Shown: in pieces, positions 24,848-33,376 of the stretch | Layout of the letters: every line of letters begins with the position of its first letter | Position numbering within the stretch: the stretch's first letter is position 1 | Source: Catonella morbi ATCC 51271 | GTDB taxonomy: Bacteria; Bacillota; Clostridia; Lachnospirales; Lachnospiraceae | Direction: 5' to 3' | Length of the DNA: 64,000 nt | NCBI RefSeq assembly: GCF_000160035.2 | Contig: NZ_KI535368.1 | Location: 434,001 to 498,000, forward strand | Program-made: the position numbers and the translations under genes | The notes under the pieces: generated by a model | The model's database searches: none | What the model saw: only the letters and a program-made list of their open reading frames with translations | What the model was told of the DNA's origin: nothing

Positions 24848-25849
24848 CTACAATTTCATAAACAAATCCGACTTTTCATGCAGATTCTTCTTGTCTTTAA
24901 CCTTTTCCATACTCTCCACAAAGTCCAGTACCAGCGGTCTGCTGTACTTTCCTGACCAGTGACCTCTTATAGGAGGTTCTCCTCCTACTTTCCCCTCTGA
25001 AAAATGCTCCTCAAACTTCTTTACCTTACTCCAAGGACCGATAAAGTAACTTTCTCCGCCGGAAGAAAGCATAAGCAGTCCATATTTTTCAGTCTCTACC
25101 AGGCGGTCAAATACTGCCGCCGGTTTGGCTTCAAACATATCTACCACAGTTACGCTGCCAATAAGATAGGACTTCATTACCGCTCTCTCCGCCTGTAACT
25201 CCTGTTCCTGTGTAATCCCCTGTGCAGCCCGGTCTTTCCTTCTTATCTCCTTTATTACGAGGCCTATTCCTGCCCTATAAGCTTCGGGAATTTTCTCCAT
25301 CCCTGCCTCACCTGAGTCATAGACCTTTTGTTTATAATCCTCTAAATCATAATCTGTAATACCGGCATCTTTTAATATACTCTTATACTTGCTTCTTGCA
25401 CCAAAACCTTTCAGTAAGGCTTCTGCCTCTTCACGCATAGCATAAATTACTCCCCTGCTGTTTGCTCCGATAAGTTTATAAAAAGGCGGTACCTCCTTTT
25501 TGATTGCAAGTAATAACTGTTCTATAGGAGACAGAGGTCTGTCTTCTTCATCCCCGTCATGCCACATAGAAGCAATAGAGAGTATGGCCTCAGGCATATT
25601 TCCTTTTATGCAAAGGCTGATAACCCGCCTTCCGCTCAGTATTATTTCATTGACTTTTTCTTTAATATCCTCAGGAACTTCTTCCCAAAACGGAGATTCA
25701 TGCGTTAATTTTACGCTTTCAAATTCTTTCTTTTCTTTTTTCAAAAAATTGCAGATTTCTTCTCCCTCTATATCACTTACACCTACAAGTATGAAGGGAT
25801 TATTCTTTAATACCTCTCTGATTTTGCCAATATAATCGTCTTTCCTCAT
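24848..25849 (-). CDS. Conserved-looking hypothetical protein, 333-334 aa
   Basis: A soluble-looking alpha/beta protein without signal peptide or membrane helices. Recognisable local features are NNPFILVGVSDIEGEEIC near the N-terminus, HDGDEEDRPLSPIEQLLLAI (about residue 105), RGVIYAMREEAEALLKGFG, a Lys/Glu-rich middle with EQELQAERAV, and a Gly-rich C-terminal part with GGEPPIRGHWSGKYSRP. I cannot assign a family. The start at 25849 is chosen for an upstream AAAGGAA; an ATG at 25867 is in frame but lacks a site. It is probably co-oriented with, but separate from, the tcdA-like gene 67 nt upstream. Confidence 0.6.
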   Translation of the reverse strand: MRKDDYIGKIREVLKNNPFILVGVSDIEGEEICNFLKKEKKEFESVKLTHESPFWEEVPEDIKEKVNEIILSGRRVISLCIKGNMPEAILSIASMWHDGDEEDRPLSPIEQLLLAIKKEVPPFYKLIGANSRGVIYAMREEAEALLKGFGARSKYKSILKDAGITDYDLEDYKQKVYDSGEAGMEKIPEAYRAGIGLVIKEIRRKDRAAQGITQEQELQAERAVMKSYLIGSVTVVDMFEAKPAAVFDRLVETEKYGLLMLSSGGESYFIGPWSKVKKFEEHFSEGKVGGEPPIRGHWSGKYSRPLVLDFVESMEKVKDKKNLHEKSDLFMKL

Positions 25850-25916
25850 AGCCCCTGTTCCTTTCATATTTCAAAACATCATACTTAGATACAATATATC
25901 ACAAGTAGGTAAAAAT

Positions 25917-26630
25917 TTAAACCCGGTCAAACTTAGCTGATAATTCCTTCACAATCTCACCTGCAATTATAAGCCCCATCACAGAAGGTACAAAGGACAC
26001 ACTTCCGGGAACCACCTCTTCTCCTTCCGCAAATGAAGGTTTTATGGGCTCTTCTTTGGAATAGACCACCTTAAGTCTGTCTACCCCTCTTTTTTTAAGT
26101 TCTCTTCTCATAACTCTTGCAAGAGGGCATACATTGGTTTTGTATATGTCAGCCACCTGAAATGCTGTCGGATCTAACTTATTGCCGGCTCCCATAGCTG
26201 AAATTATAGGCACTCCTGCATCTTTAGCTTTTAATACAAGCTCTATCTTGCCTGTAACAGTGTCTATGGCATCCACCACATAATCATATTTCTCAAATTC
26301 AAAACTATCCGAGGTTTCCGGCAGAAAAAAACATTTGTATTTATTTACAATCAAATCTTTATTTATATCCTTAAGACGTGCTTCAAGGACATCCACCTTA
26401 TTCATGCCTACCGTGCTGTGAAGAGCTATGAGCTGTCTGTTCAGGTTACTTATATCTACAGTATCCTTGTCTATAATATCAATTATTCCTATACCCGAAC
26501 GCACAAGCCCTTCGCAGACAAAGCCGCCTACTCCTCCTACACCAAAAACCGCAACCCGTTTTTTGGCTAAATTCTCTACCGACTTTTTTCCTAAAAGTAA
26601 TTCAGTCCTTGAAAACTGATTTTCTTCCAT
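25917..26630 (-). CDS. tcdA: tRNA threonylcarbamoyladenosine dehydratase (ThiF/E1 family)
   Basis: A 237-aa E1-like adenylating protein. It begins FSRTELLLGKKSVENL as in TcdA/YgdL, then has the nucleotide-binding VFGVGGVGGFVCEGLVRSGI (about residues 28-47), DKDTVDISNLNRQ (about 54-66), the Mg-binding DYVVDAIDTVTGK (about 118-130) and GAGNKLDPTAFQV. TcdA cyclises t6A37 to ct6A in ANN-decoding tRNAs using ATP. Here the order on the minus strand is DJ-1 gene, then this gene after 27 nt, so they may share a transcript. Confidence 0.9.
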   Translation of the reverse strand: MEENQFSRTELLLGKKSVENLAKKRVAVFGVGGVGGFVCEGLVRSGIGIIDIIDKDTVDISNLNRQLIALHSTVGMNKVDVLEARLKDINKDLIVNKYKCFFLPETSDSFEFEKYDYVVDAIDTVTGKIELVLKAKDAGVPIISAMGAGNKLDPTAFQVADIYKTNVCPLARVMRRELKKRGVDRLKVVYSKEEPIKPSFAEGEEVVPGSVSFVPSVMGLIIAGEIVKELSAKFDRV

Positions 26631-26657
26631 ATACTTCCTTCCTGATTAAAAGCTCTT

Positions 26658-27206
26658 TTATCTTCCCGTCACCTTATCCCAAAGTGTTCCTTTTATCTGC
26701 TCATCCGCATTTACCCCTAAAACTTCCGCTATAATGAAAGCAAATTCCATACTGGTGGCAGGTCCTCTTGAAGTAATTACATTACCGTCTTTTACTACAA
26801 GTTCCTCCCTAAACTTACCGCCCTTTATATTCTCGCCTACTCCGGGATAAGCCGTAAATTCTTTCCCCTCAAGCACTCCTGCTCTTTCAAGGGCTATAGG
26901 AGCAGCACAGATAGCAGCAACGATTTTTCCTTCATTATTCATTTCTTTAAGAATAGTTATTACCTTGTCATCATCTCTGAGATTGGTAGCCCCGGGAAGT
27001 CCACCCGGAAGGATTACGGCATTATATTCCTCTGATTTAATCTCTTCTAAAAGCCTATCCGATTTTATAGTTATGTTATGAGCCCCTGTCACCTCAGAAG
27101 TCTTACCTACTATATCACAGGTAATATCAAGCCTTCTAAGCATATCAACTACCGTAAGTCCCTCAACTTCTTCAAATCCGTTCATAAAAATTACTGCTGC
27201 TCTCAT
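26658..27206 (-). CDS. DJ-1/PfpI family protein
   Basis: A 182-aa flavodoxin-like protein of the DJ-1 subfamily. FMNGFEEVEGLTVVDMLRR carries the conserved Glu near residue 12-15, AVILPGGLPGATNLRDDD is the central loop, and AAICAAPIALERAGVLEGK contains the nucleophile-elbow Cys (about 99). Relatives act as glyoxalases/deglycases or chaperones; the specific role is unknown. GAAAGGAAGG precedes the start. Confidence 0.9.
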   Translation of the reverse strand: MRAAVIFMNGFEEVEGLTVVDMLRRLDITCDIVGKTSEVTGAHNITIKSDRLLEEIKSEEYNAVILPGGLPGATNLRDDDKVITILKEMNNEGKIVAAICAAPIALERAGVLEGKEFTAYPGVGENIKGGKFREELVVKDGNVITSRGPATSMEFAFIIAEVLGVNADEQIKGTLWDKVTGR

Positions 27207-27251
27207 TGTTCTACCTTCCTTTCTGTAATTGTTAAACTCCGATTATTCACA

Positions 27252-27665
27252 TCAAAACATAAGCTCTATATATATCTTGCAGTCTGCCACAAATTCACCG
27301 TCTATGGCAAGTTTATATTCCAGATTTATAAAGATATTTTTCTTTCCTATTTTAACATCCAGCTTTTTTGTGTCAGTAGTTATTATAAACGCTCCAAAAG
27401 GTGTCCTATAGCTGCCTTCTGTTTTTATTCCTTCTTCAAAAACAAGAGTACTTGCCGCTTCGCCCGATTTAGTCATTTCAAGCAGCTTCTCTTCAAACTT
27501 TAACAAAACCTTATTCTCTTTGCCATCATCAGTTTTTTCGTTGTATTTTACAAAATGCCTGCCATTTATCAGAGAATAGGTGCCGGGGGCGGAAACTTTG
27601 ATTTCCTCCGCCCCTGAATCTGTTTTCTGATACGATGACAGGCTGACCTTCACATTTTTATTCAT
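27252..27665 (-). CDS. DUF1934 family protein (YwiB-like)
   Basis: A 137-aa beta-barrel-like protein. It has MNKNVKVSLSSYQ, the GTYSLINGRHFVKYNE segment, TLVFEEG, RTPFGAFIITTDTKKLDV, and C-terminal INLEYKLAIDGEFVADCKIYIEL, the usual DUF1934 layout resembling calycins. The function is unknown. It begins directly after the ddl stop codon on the same strand, so the two are translationally coupled. Confidence 0.85.
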   Translation of the reverse strand: MNKNVKVSLSSYQKTDSGAEEIKVSAPGTYSLINGRHFVKYNEKTDDGKENKVLLKFEEKLLEMTKSGEAASTLVFEEGIKTEGSYRTPFGAFIITTDTKKLDVKIGKKNIFINLEYKLAIDGEFVADCKIYIELMF

Positions 27666-28727
27666 CTAACCTTCATATCTCCTAAGTGCCAGGTTTATAA
27701 GCTCGTCTATAAGAGCTTTTTTATCAAGTCCCTGTTCTTTCCAAAGCATAGGATACATACTTATCGCTGTAAAGCCCGGAAGGGTATTTATCTCGTTAAA
27801 TACTATCTCATTTGTATCATTTTCAAGGAAAAAGTCTACTCTTGAAAGCCCGTAACCATCAAGTGCCTTAAATATCTTAACCGCAGCCTCTCTTATCTCC
27901 TCAGTTTTACCCTCAGGAAGCTCCGGTGAGAGTACAGTCTTAGACTCTGCATTGTTATACTTGGCATCAAAATCATAGAACTCAGCCGCAGCAAGGATTT
28001 CTCCCACACCGCTTGCCTTCACGTCAAAGCCGCCAAGTACCGCACATTCAAGCTCCCTTCCGACTATAGTTTCTTCTACCAGAATTTTCCTGTCATGTTC
28101 TGCCGCTAAAAGAAGGGCTTTCTTTAATCCTTCCCTGTCAGCCGCCTTGCTGACTCCCTTTGAAGAACCTGCATTGGAAGGTTTGACAAAATACGGATAT
28201 GGATAGGCTTTTTCTATTTTATCTATGACCTTGTCCATTTCTTTAAGTTCATCTCTGTAAACCGGCACAAAACGAGCCTGTCTTATACCTGTTGTATCGA
28301 CTACCTGCTTGGTATACCATTTGTCCATACCTACAGCGGAAGCTATAACTCCACAGCCAACATATGGAATACCTGCCAATTCAAACAGCCCCTGAATAGT
28401 ACCGTCCTCACCGTAAAGCCCATGTAATACAGGGAATACTGCATCTATTGCAAGCTTTTCCACCGAGCCGTTTTCATTAAAAACAAGTAAAGCCTTGTCC
28501 TTTGCATCCGGTGAAATAACAGCCTTTACCTTACTCTCTTTCCAAGAACCATCTTTTAAAGCCTCTGTGTTAGGGGCAAGCAGCCATTCTCCTTCTTTAC
28601 TTATGACTATAATCTTTACATCATATTTATCTGTATCTATACCTTCAATTACGCTTTCTCCGCTTACAAGCGAAACCTCGTGCTCACTTGAACGTCCTCC
28701 GACTATTACTGCCAATCTCTTTTTCAT
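27666..28727 (-). CDS. ddl: D-alanine--D-alanine ligase
   Basis: A 353-aa ATP-grasp ligase making the D-Ala-D-Ala peptidoglycan terminus. It shows VIVGGRSSEHEVSLVSGESV (about residues 6-25, with the catalytic Glu-Ser pair), VLHGLYGEDGTIQGLFELAG, PYFVKPSNAGSSKGVSKA as the ATP loop, the omega-loop FDAKYNNAESKTVLSPEL, and FNEINTLPGFTAIS at the metal site. A Tyr in the KYN loop agrees with a D-Ala rather than D-lactate specificity. It overlaps the GntR gene by 1 nt upstream and abuts the DUF1934 gene downstream. Confidence 0.96.
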   Translation of the reverse strand: MKKRLAVIVGGRSSEHEVSLVSGESVIEGIDTDKYDVKIIVISKEGEWLLAPNTEALKDGSWKESKVKAVISPDAKDKALLVFNENGSVEKLAIDAVFPVLHGLYGEDGTIQGLFELAGIPYVGCGVIASAVGMDKWYTKQVVDTTGIRQARFVPVYRDELKEMDKVIDKIEKAYPYPYFVKPSNAGSSKGVSKAADREGLKKALLLAAEHDRKILVEETIVGRELECAVLGGFDVKASGVGEILAAAEFYDFDAKYNNAESKTVLSPELPEGKTEEIREAAVKIFKALDGYGLSRVDFFLENDTNEIVFNEINTLPGFTAISMYPMLWKEQGLDKKALIDELINLALRRYEG

Positions 28728-29407
28728 TACTTTTTCTTTTCCTTCCCTGCCTTTATATCAAGACTTACCTGTTCAACCTGATTGGTGATATGCTTTCTGA
28801 TAGCCCCTCTTGCCTCTGAAGGCGCATTTTCTTCCAGATAACGGATGATATCATTATGCTCTTTAATAAGCCCTTCGTATACACCCTTATTCTTAAGGTA
28901 TTCTATTCTATATCTGTACATTCTCTCAGACAGGTTGCCCACAAGCTGAATAAGGCGTTTGTTTCCTGTAGCCGAAAAAATGTGATTATGAAATTCCACA
29001 TCCTTTTCTGCCATCTCAGAAATATTCCCCGACTTGGTCGCCTCTATAAAAGCCCTTGCCGCCTTTTTGATATTAAACATATCTTCTTCGCTTCTTCTTG
29101 CGCAGGCAAGTTCAACCGCAAGCTCCTCAAGGGCGCACCTTACCTCAAGTACATCCTGCAAATCTTCTTCTGTAATATCACTTACGGAAGCACCTCTTCT
29201 TGGTATTATTTTTGCCAAACCTTCTGTCTCAAGCATATGTATGGCTTCCCTGACCGGAGTTCTGCTTACTCCCAGTTTCTTGGTAAGTTTTACTTCCATC
29301 AGCCTTTCACCCGGCTTTAACTCGCCCATAAGTATCTGCCTTCTGAGGGTGCGAAAAACTACATCTCTTAAAGGAAGTTCAGATTCATTTAGCATATATT
29401 TATCCAT
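28727..29407 (-). CDS. GntR family (FadR/FCD) transcriptional regulator
   Basis: A 226-aa regulator. The N-terminal winged helix (about residues 10-75) has RDVVFRTLRRQILMGELKPG, GERLMEVKLTKKLGVSRTPV and a wing LAKIIPRRGASV. The all-helical FCD domain follows, with EVRCALEELAVELA and VEFHNHIFSATGNKRL providing the metal-binding His and acidic residues. FCD regulators sense small organic acids; the ligand is unknown. It lies between ispE (9 nt upstream) and ddl (1-nt overlap), so it is in a housekeeping operon and need not regulate it. Confidence 0.92.
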   Translation of the reverse strand: MDKYMLNESELPLRDVVFRTLRRQILMGELKPGERLMEVKLTKKLGVSRTPVREAIHMLETEGLAKIIPRRGASVSDITEEDLQDVLEVRCALEELAVELACARRSEEDMFNIKKAARAFIEATKSGNISEMAEKDVEFHNHIFSATGNKRLIQLVGNLSERMYRYRIEYLKNKGVYEGLIKEHNDIIRYLEENAPSEARGAIRKHITNQVEQVSLDIKAGKEKKK

Positions 29408-29416
29408 ATATCTCCT

Positions 29417-30289
29417 TTACTGCCCTGTATAACACTTTGCAATTGCTACCAATTCCAAACCTTCTTGCTTTCTAAGGTTATTACAGGCTTTTTTTGCCTG
29501 TTCTTCATTTTCAAAAATTCCAAATACTGTAGGACCGCTTCCTGTCATCATAGAAAATACAGCCCCGTTATCAATCAAAAGATTTTTAACAACCTCTATT
29601 ATTTCATATTTTTTTGCTGTGACTTTTTCCAATACATTTCCTAAAAGCTTTACAATCTCTTTAAGACCGGCACTTCCCAGCGATTTCACAAGTTTTCCTA
29701 CATCCGGATGATTAACTTTTTTAAGACTGTCAAAGGCTTCATACACTTCTTTGGTTGACACTCCCAAATCAGGCTTTGCTATAACAAGAACGCAATCTGG
29801 AAAATCCGGAAGTTTAGTCAGCTTCTCTCCTATACCTTCTGCAAGAGCTATACCACCCTTAATAAGAAATGGTACATCCGCACCAAGTCTCACTCCGAGT
29901 TCTTCAAGTTTTTCATTACTGAGTCCAAGTTCAAAAAGTCTGTTCATCCCTCTTAAAGCGGCTGCTCCGTCACTGCTTCCGCCACCCATACCGGCAGCTA
30001 TGGGAAGATGCTTTTCTATATGGACACTTACTCCTGTATTTAACCCATACTCTTCTTTGACAAGCTTAACTGCTTTATAAACTATATTAGTTTCATCTAA
30101 CGGCAAAGTATTCACATTGGCAGTCAGCCTGATTTCACCGTCACCTTTAAGTTTATTTAGCGAAATTACATCATATAAATCGACAGTCTGCATAACCATG
30201 CTTACATCATGATATCCGTTTTCTCTTCGCCCTATTACATCCAGGCTCAGATTTATTTTACCGTAAGCTCTTTCTTCAACTCTGTCCAT
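29417..30289 (-). CDS. ispE: 4-diphosphocytidyl-2-C-methyl-D-erythritol kinase
   Basis: A 290-aa GHMP kinase of the non-mevalonate isoprenoid pathway. It begins ERAYGKINLSLDVIGRRENGYHDV, has the ATP loop LPIAAGMGGGSSDGAAALRG (about residues 90-109), and C-terminal SMMTGSGPTVFGIF. The start at 30289 is supported by AAGAGGG just upstream; a longer frame to 30334 has no site and crosses a terminator hairpin. It heads the run ispE-GntR-ddl-DUF1934. Confidence 0.95.
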   Translation of the reverse strand: MDRVEERAYGKINLSLDVIGRRENGYHDVSMVMQTVDLYDVISLNKLKGDGEIRLTANVNTLPLDETNIVYKAVKLVKEEYGLNTGVSVHIEKHLPIAAGMGGGSSDGAAALRGMNRLFELGLSNEKLEELGVRLGADVPFLIKGGIALAEGIGEKLTKLPDFPDCVLVIAKPDLGVSTKEVYEAFDSLKKVNHPDVGKLVKSLGSAGLKEIVKLLGNVLEKVTAKKYEIIEVVKNLLIDNGAVFSMMTGSGPTVFGIFENEEQAKKACNNLRKQEGLELVAIAKCYTGQ

Positions 30290-30320
30290 AACCCTCTTTC
30301 TATAATATTTCCCGGTAAAC

Positions 30321-30348
30321 AAAAGGCACTCCAAACCGAGTGCCCTTT
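30321..30348 (-). terminator. Terminator between the membrane-anchored protein gene and ispE
   Basis: GGCACTC (30325-30331) pairs with GAGTGCC (30338-30344), with AAAA/TTT extending the foot. On the minus strand it is followed by TTTTGTTT. It separates ispE from the upstream gene. Confidence 0.8.
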
Positions 30349-30367
30349 CATCAGGTGCACATTATCT

Positions 30368-30823
30368 TTATTTTTTAAATATGCCCTTTACCCTATCCAA
30401 TAATTTTTTCTTCTCAGGAGCCTTATCAAGCCCTGCCCTTAGTCCCTTAACTCCTGTTATATAAATACCCGAAACCATAGCCTTAACTTCTTTCTTAACA
30501 GGTATGGTATTAAATACCTTAGGATCGCACATAAGGCTCATAACCTTAGGTCCAACCTTCGCCTTTACAACAGGTACTTTGGAAAGTTTAGAAAGCTTTG
30601 GCGCCTGATCCACAACTATCTGCGGAAAACCGGCTTCTGTAATCTTCATCATCTTTTTATCTATGACAAGCAGAGAAACCGCCTGTTCCATTTCTCTCAT
30701 CTGCTCATTTGCTATTTCCTGCTTTTCCTGAAGCTTCTTGGCATATCTCGACAAAAAATACAAAACCACCAGTAAAGCAATTATTATAACCGCCACTATT
30801 ATAGCCGGTATATATGCTGACAT
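30368..30823 (-). CDS. Single-pass membrane protein of unknown function
   Basis: A 151-aa protein with an N-terminal transmembrane helix (about residues 5-25, IPAIIVAVIIIALLVVLYFL), a short coiled-coil-like stretch (about 28-50), then a Lys/Val/Pro-rich basic region with KLSKVPVVKAKVGPKVMSL and a positively charged tail. The predicted topology is a cytoplasmic basic domain anchored at the membrane. I do not recognise a characterised family. The AGGTTG upstream is a modest ribosome site. Confidence 0.65.
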   Translation of the reverse strand: MSAYIPAIIVAVIIIALLVVLYFLSRYAKKLQEKQEIANEQMREMEQAVSLLVIDKKMMKITEAGFPQIVVDQAPKLSKLSKVPVVKAKVGPKVMSLMCDPKVFNTIPVKKEVKAMVSGIYITGVKGLRAGLDKAPEKKKLLDRVKGIFKK

Positions 30824-30897
30824 ATAAACAACCTCCCAAACCTTCTTTTAATACTTTAACCTAAATTAGCATTTAATAATTATACACAATCTTTAGT

Positions 30898-30926
30898 ATT
30901 ATACCACAAAAGAATTTCAAATACAA
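30898..30926 (-). promoter_or_regulatory. Promoter of the single-pass membrane protein gene
   Basis: On the minus strand TTGTAT (30921-30926) and TATAAT (30898-30903) are 17 nt apart, 75 nt upstream of the start. Confidence 0.6.
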
Positions 30927-31014
30927 ACATTTTAGAGAAGTCTGCTTATAAAAAGTAACCCCTAAAAACAGTGAAGATTGTGCAAAAAACACAAAACTTT
31001 TAAACATAATAATA

Positions 31015-31046
31015 TCCGGAGACAAAATTAAGATTTCATCTCCGGA
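31015..31046 (-). terminator. Terminator of the HEAT-like lipoprotein gene
   Basis: TCCGGAGA and TCTCCGGA form a perfect 8-bp stem with a 16-nt loop, 31 nt after the stop codon. The U tract is weak. Confidence 0.65.
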
Positions 31047-31077
31047 AAATAGTTTTTTAGAAGAAAGATTTACTCTT

Positions 31078-32445
31078 TTACTTAAATTTTTTCTCTTTAC
31101 TCTTGTAAGCATCCCTTATACTATCAGCCTTTTCATCCTTTAATTTCTTTATTATCGGTTTTAAGTCCTTAAATGCTTTCTTTCCTCCATGTACAGCTAT
31201 CACATCAATGGCACAACAACGTGCCAGATAATCTGCATTTTTATCTTTAACAATATCTGTCATAACCTCAACAATCTCTTTTGGCTTATAGTACTTTGCC
31301 TTTTTCTTCCAAGCGTCAAACTTATCCTCATTGACTTTATCCAAGTGCGAAACCGCTATCCAGTATGGAACATCCTTTGTTCTTGGTTTCTTTTTGTAAT
31401 AATCCATGCTAATCTTATAAGCTTCTTTATTGTATTTTTCATGTGATGGATAGTTTAACCACATATATATTACAGAATCCATACAAGAACCATGTAATTC
31501 ATATTTTTTATCATCATTAAGAGCTTCCTTGAGTGCCTCTAGAATACGCTTATCAGTCATATTATTACAATTTCTATACGCCGCATCCGCAACCTTAATA
31601 TCCTCATCCTTCATAAGCTCCAGTTCTGCTTCTACCGCGCCTTCCATTTTGTCATTCCAATAGCTACCAATCCAACTTGCAGCGGTCTCTCTGATACGTG
31701 GATCCTCATGTTTTGCAGATGCAATCAGGAATGCTCCAACCTCAGGATCATTGCCGCTGTTACCCAGAATTGCTATTGCTTCCTTTATTACTGCAGGTTC
31801 TGTCTCGGTTTTAACCAGTTCCTTTACCATTTCCTTGTGTTCATCACTCAAACCAAAGAATGAGAACATATGCTCCATAGCTCTTACCCTAAGCTGTGGA
31901 TATTTACTTTTTAAAAGTGTTTCAATATTCTTTTCACTAAACTCGTATTTTACTCCCTTATCATTTAAGAGATCAAATGCTTTATACGATATACAGTAAG
32001 GCAGATTAAGAAATTTATCAAACTCCACATATCTGAAAGTAGAATCCAACCACAAAACCTCTTCTTCAGTAAGACTTTCTTTATTAATTAAGTCCTTAAC
32101 TAAATCATCTTCGGTCATATTGGCATAATCAAGCTCTTCGGAAGCATCCCCTTTAACTTCTGTATTGCTTGCTGTTGAAGTTGTACTGCCTGTATTACCT
32201 GTTGTGTTACTTGCTATAGTGCTTGTAGCAGAATTTGTACTGCCCGTGTTATTCTCTGTTTTATTTGAATCCCCTGTAGAACCTGTCTTCTTATCTTCCT
32301 TACTCTCATTTGTTATTTGTTTTTGTTCGCTCGTCTGCTTCTGTCCGCTTCCTGCATTCCCCTTATTTCCGCAGGCAGACGTACCTACAGAAGCCACAAA
32401 CATTGCCAGAATAATACCGGCAATATATATTCTTCTGTTCTTCAT
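31078..32445 (-). CDS. Putative lipoprotein with HEAT-like repeats
   Basis: A 455-aa exported protein. A signal peptide ends near SVGTSACGN, giving a probable lipobox Cys at about residue 25. A Ser/Thr/Asn-rich low-complexity linker (about 30-100) follows, then an all-alpha region of repeated helix pairs: PQLRVRAMEHMFSFFG, EPAVIKEAIAILGNSGND, DPRIRETAASWIGSYW, DIKVADAAYRNCNNM and YLARCCAIDVIAVHGG. These resemble HEAT/PBS-lyase repeats, which usually mediate protein binding. The tail is Lys-rich. The partner and role are unknown. It lies 18 nt downstream of the AIM24-like gene, so the two are probably one transcript. Confidence 0.75.
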   Translation of the reverse strand: MKNRRIYIAGIILAMFVASVGTSACGNKGNAGSGQKQTSEQKQITNESKEDKKTGSTGDSNKTENNTGSTNSATSTIASNTTGNTGSTTSTASNTEVKGDASEELDYANMTEDDLVKDLINKESLTEEEVLWLDSTFRYVEFDKFLNLPYCISYKAFDLLNDKGVKYEFSEKNIETLLKSKYPQLRVRAMEHMFSFFGLSDEHKEMVKELVKTETEPAVIKEAIAILGNSGNDPEVGAFLIASAKHEDPRIRETAASWIGSYWNDKMEGAVEAELELMKDEDIKVADAAYRNCNNMTDKRILEALKEALNDDKKYELHGSCMDSVIYMWLNYPSHEKYNKEAYKISMDYYKKKPRTKDVPYWIAVSHLDKVNEDKFDAWKKKAKYYKPKEIVEVMTDIVKDKNADYLARCCAIDVIAVHGGKKAFKDLKPIIKKLKDEKADSIRDAYKSKEKKFK

Positions 32446-32463
32446 ATCTTCTACCTCACCTTA

Positions 32464-33144
32464 TTATTTCTTTTGTGTCACAATAAACGGTGACAGCATC
32501 TCTCCAAGTCTAGGAAGGGACATAGTCTGGATATATGCCTTTCCCGGACCTGTTACAACTGTATCTATAAGTCCCTCACCACCAAACAATTTATTCTTCA
32601 AACCTTTTACTACACGCACATCCATCTTACAGGTTTCATCCATAAGAGCAACTACACCTGTATCGCACACCAGCTCCTCACCTGAGGCAAGATCATATTC
32701 CTTAACATAACCATCCAGTTCAAGGAATACCGTACCGGGACCTGTAACCTTCTGCATAATGAAACCTTCTCCGCCAAATAGTCCTGATCCCAACTTCTTT
32801 TGGAAATGAATTGAGAGCTCTACTTCAGAAGTAGCACAAAGAAAGGCTGACTTCTGGCAAATAATGCTCTGTCCCGGTCCAAGTTCCTTTACAACTATAC
32901 TTCCCGCAAATGATGATGCAAAGCCAATCTCTGCCGGACCGTTTGCGGTATAATAACTCATAAAGAGACTTTCGCCGGAGAACATACGTCCTATACTTTT
33001 ACCCAGTCCACCCGGAGCCTTTGTTTCCGTAGTCACATTTCCCTTTGCCCAGGTACGTCCTCCAACCTCACTTATAATAGTCTCACCGGATTCAAGACTG
33101 AGAACAGCCGCAGGTAAACTTCCTCCTTCAATCTCATAACGCAT
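32464..33144 (-). CDS. AIM24 / TIGR00266 family protein
   Basis: A 226-aa beta-rich protein with the AIM24 layout: an N-terminal MRYEIEGGSLPAAVLSLESG, then internally repeated Gly-rich strands including GGRTWAKGNV, GESLFMSYYTANGPAEIGFA, LGSGLFGGEGFIMQKVTGPG and NKLFGGEGLIDTVVTGPGKA. The family is widespread and of uncertain function. The start at 33144 follows GGAGGAAA; the frame upstream lacks a good start. Confidence 0.9.
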   Translation of the reverse strand: MRYEIEGGSLPAAVLSLESGETIISEVGGRTWAKGNVTTETKAPGGLGKSIGRMFSGESLFMSYYTANGPAEIGFASSFAGSIVVKELGPGQSIICQKSAFLCATSEVELSIHFQKKLGSGLFGGEGFIMQKVTGPGTVFLELDGYVKEYDLASGEELVCDTGVVALMDETCKMDVRVVKGLKNKLFGGEGLIDTVVTGPGKAYIQTMSLPRLGEMLSPFIVTQKK

Positions 33145-33261
33145 AAAAATTTCCTCCTTTTTTATTTTTTTAAATCTTAGCGTCTTCAATGAAATAATAA
33201 GTCTTTTTTATCAAAAATAATATTACCCCGCAGATAGTTTTTAAATAAAAAGGTCAAAATA

Positions 33262-33342
33262 AACAGCATATTATTCACCAGATAATATGCTGTTTTCACA
33301 AAAAACGCGCCACGTTATTGTGCATATTGCACAATAACGTGG
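33262..33342 (-). terminator. Two tandem strong hairpins after the LuxR-type gene
   Basis: AACAGCATATTAT/ATAATATGCTGTT (33262-33294) and CCACGTTATTGTGC/GCACAATAACGTGG (33310-33342) are perfect 13- and 14-bp stems. On the minus strand the second is followed by GCGCGTTTTTTG, a good intrinsic terminator. Confidence 0.8.
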
Positions 33343-33376
33343 CAGCGAAAGATTTTAATACTATCTCATTTTTACT

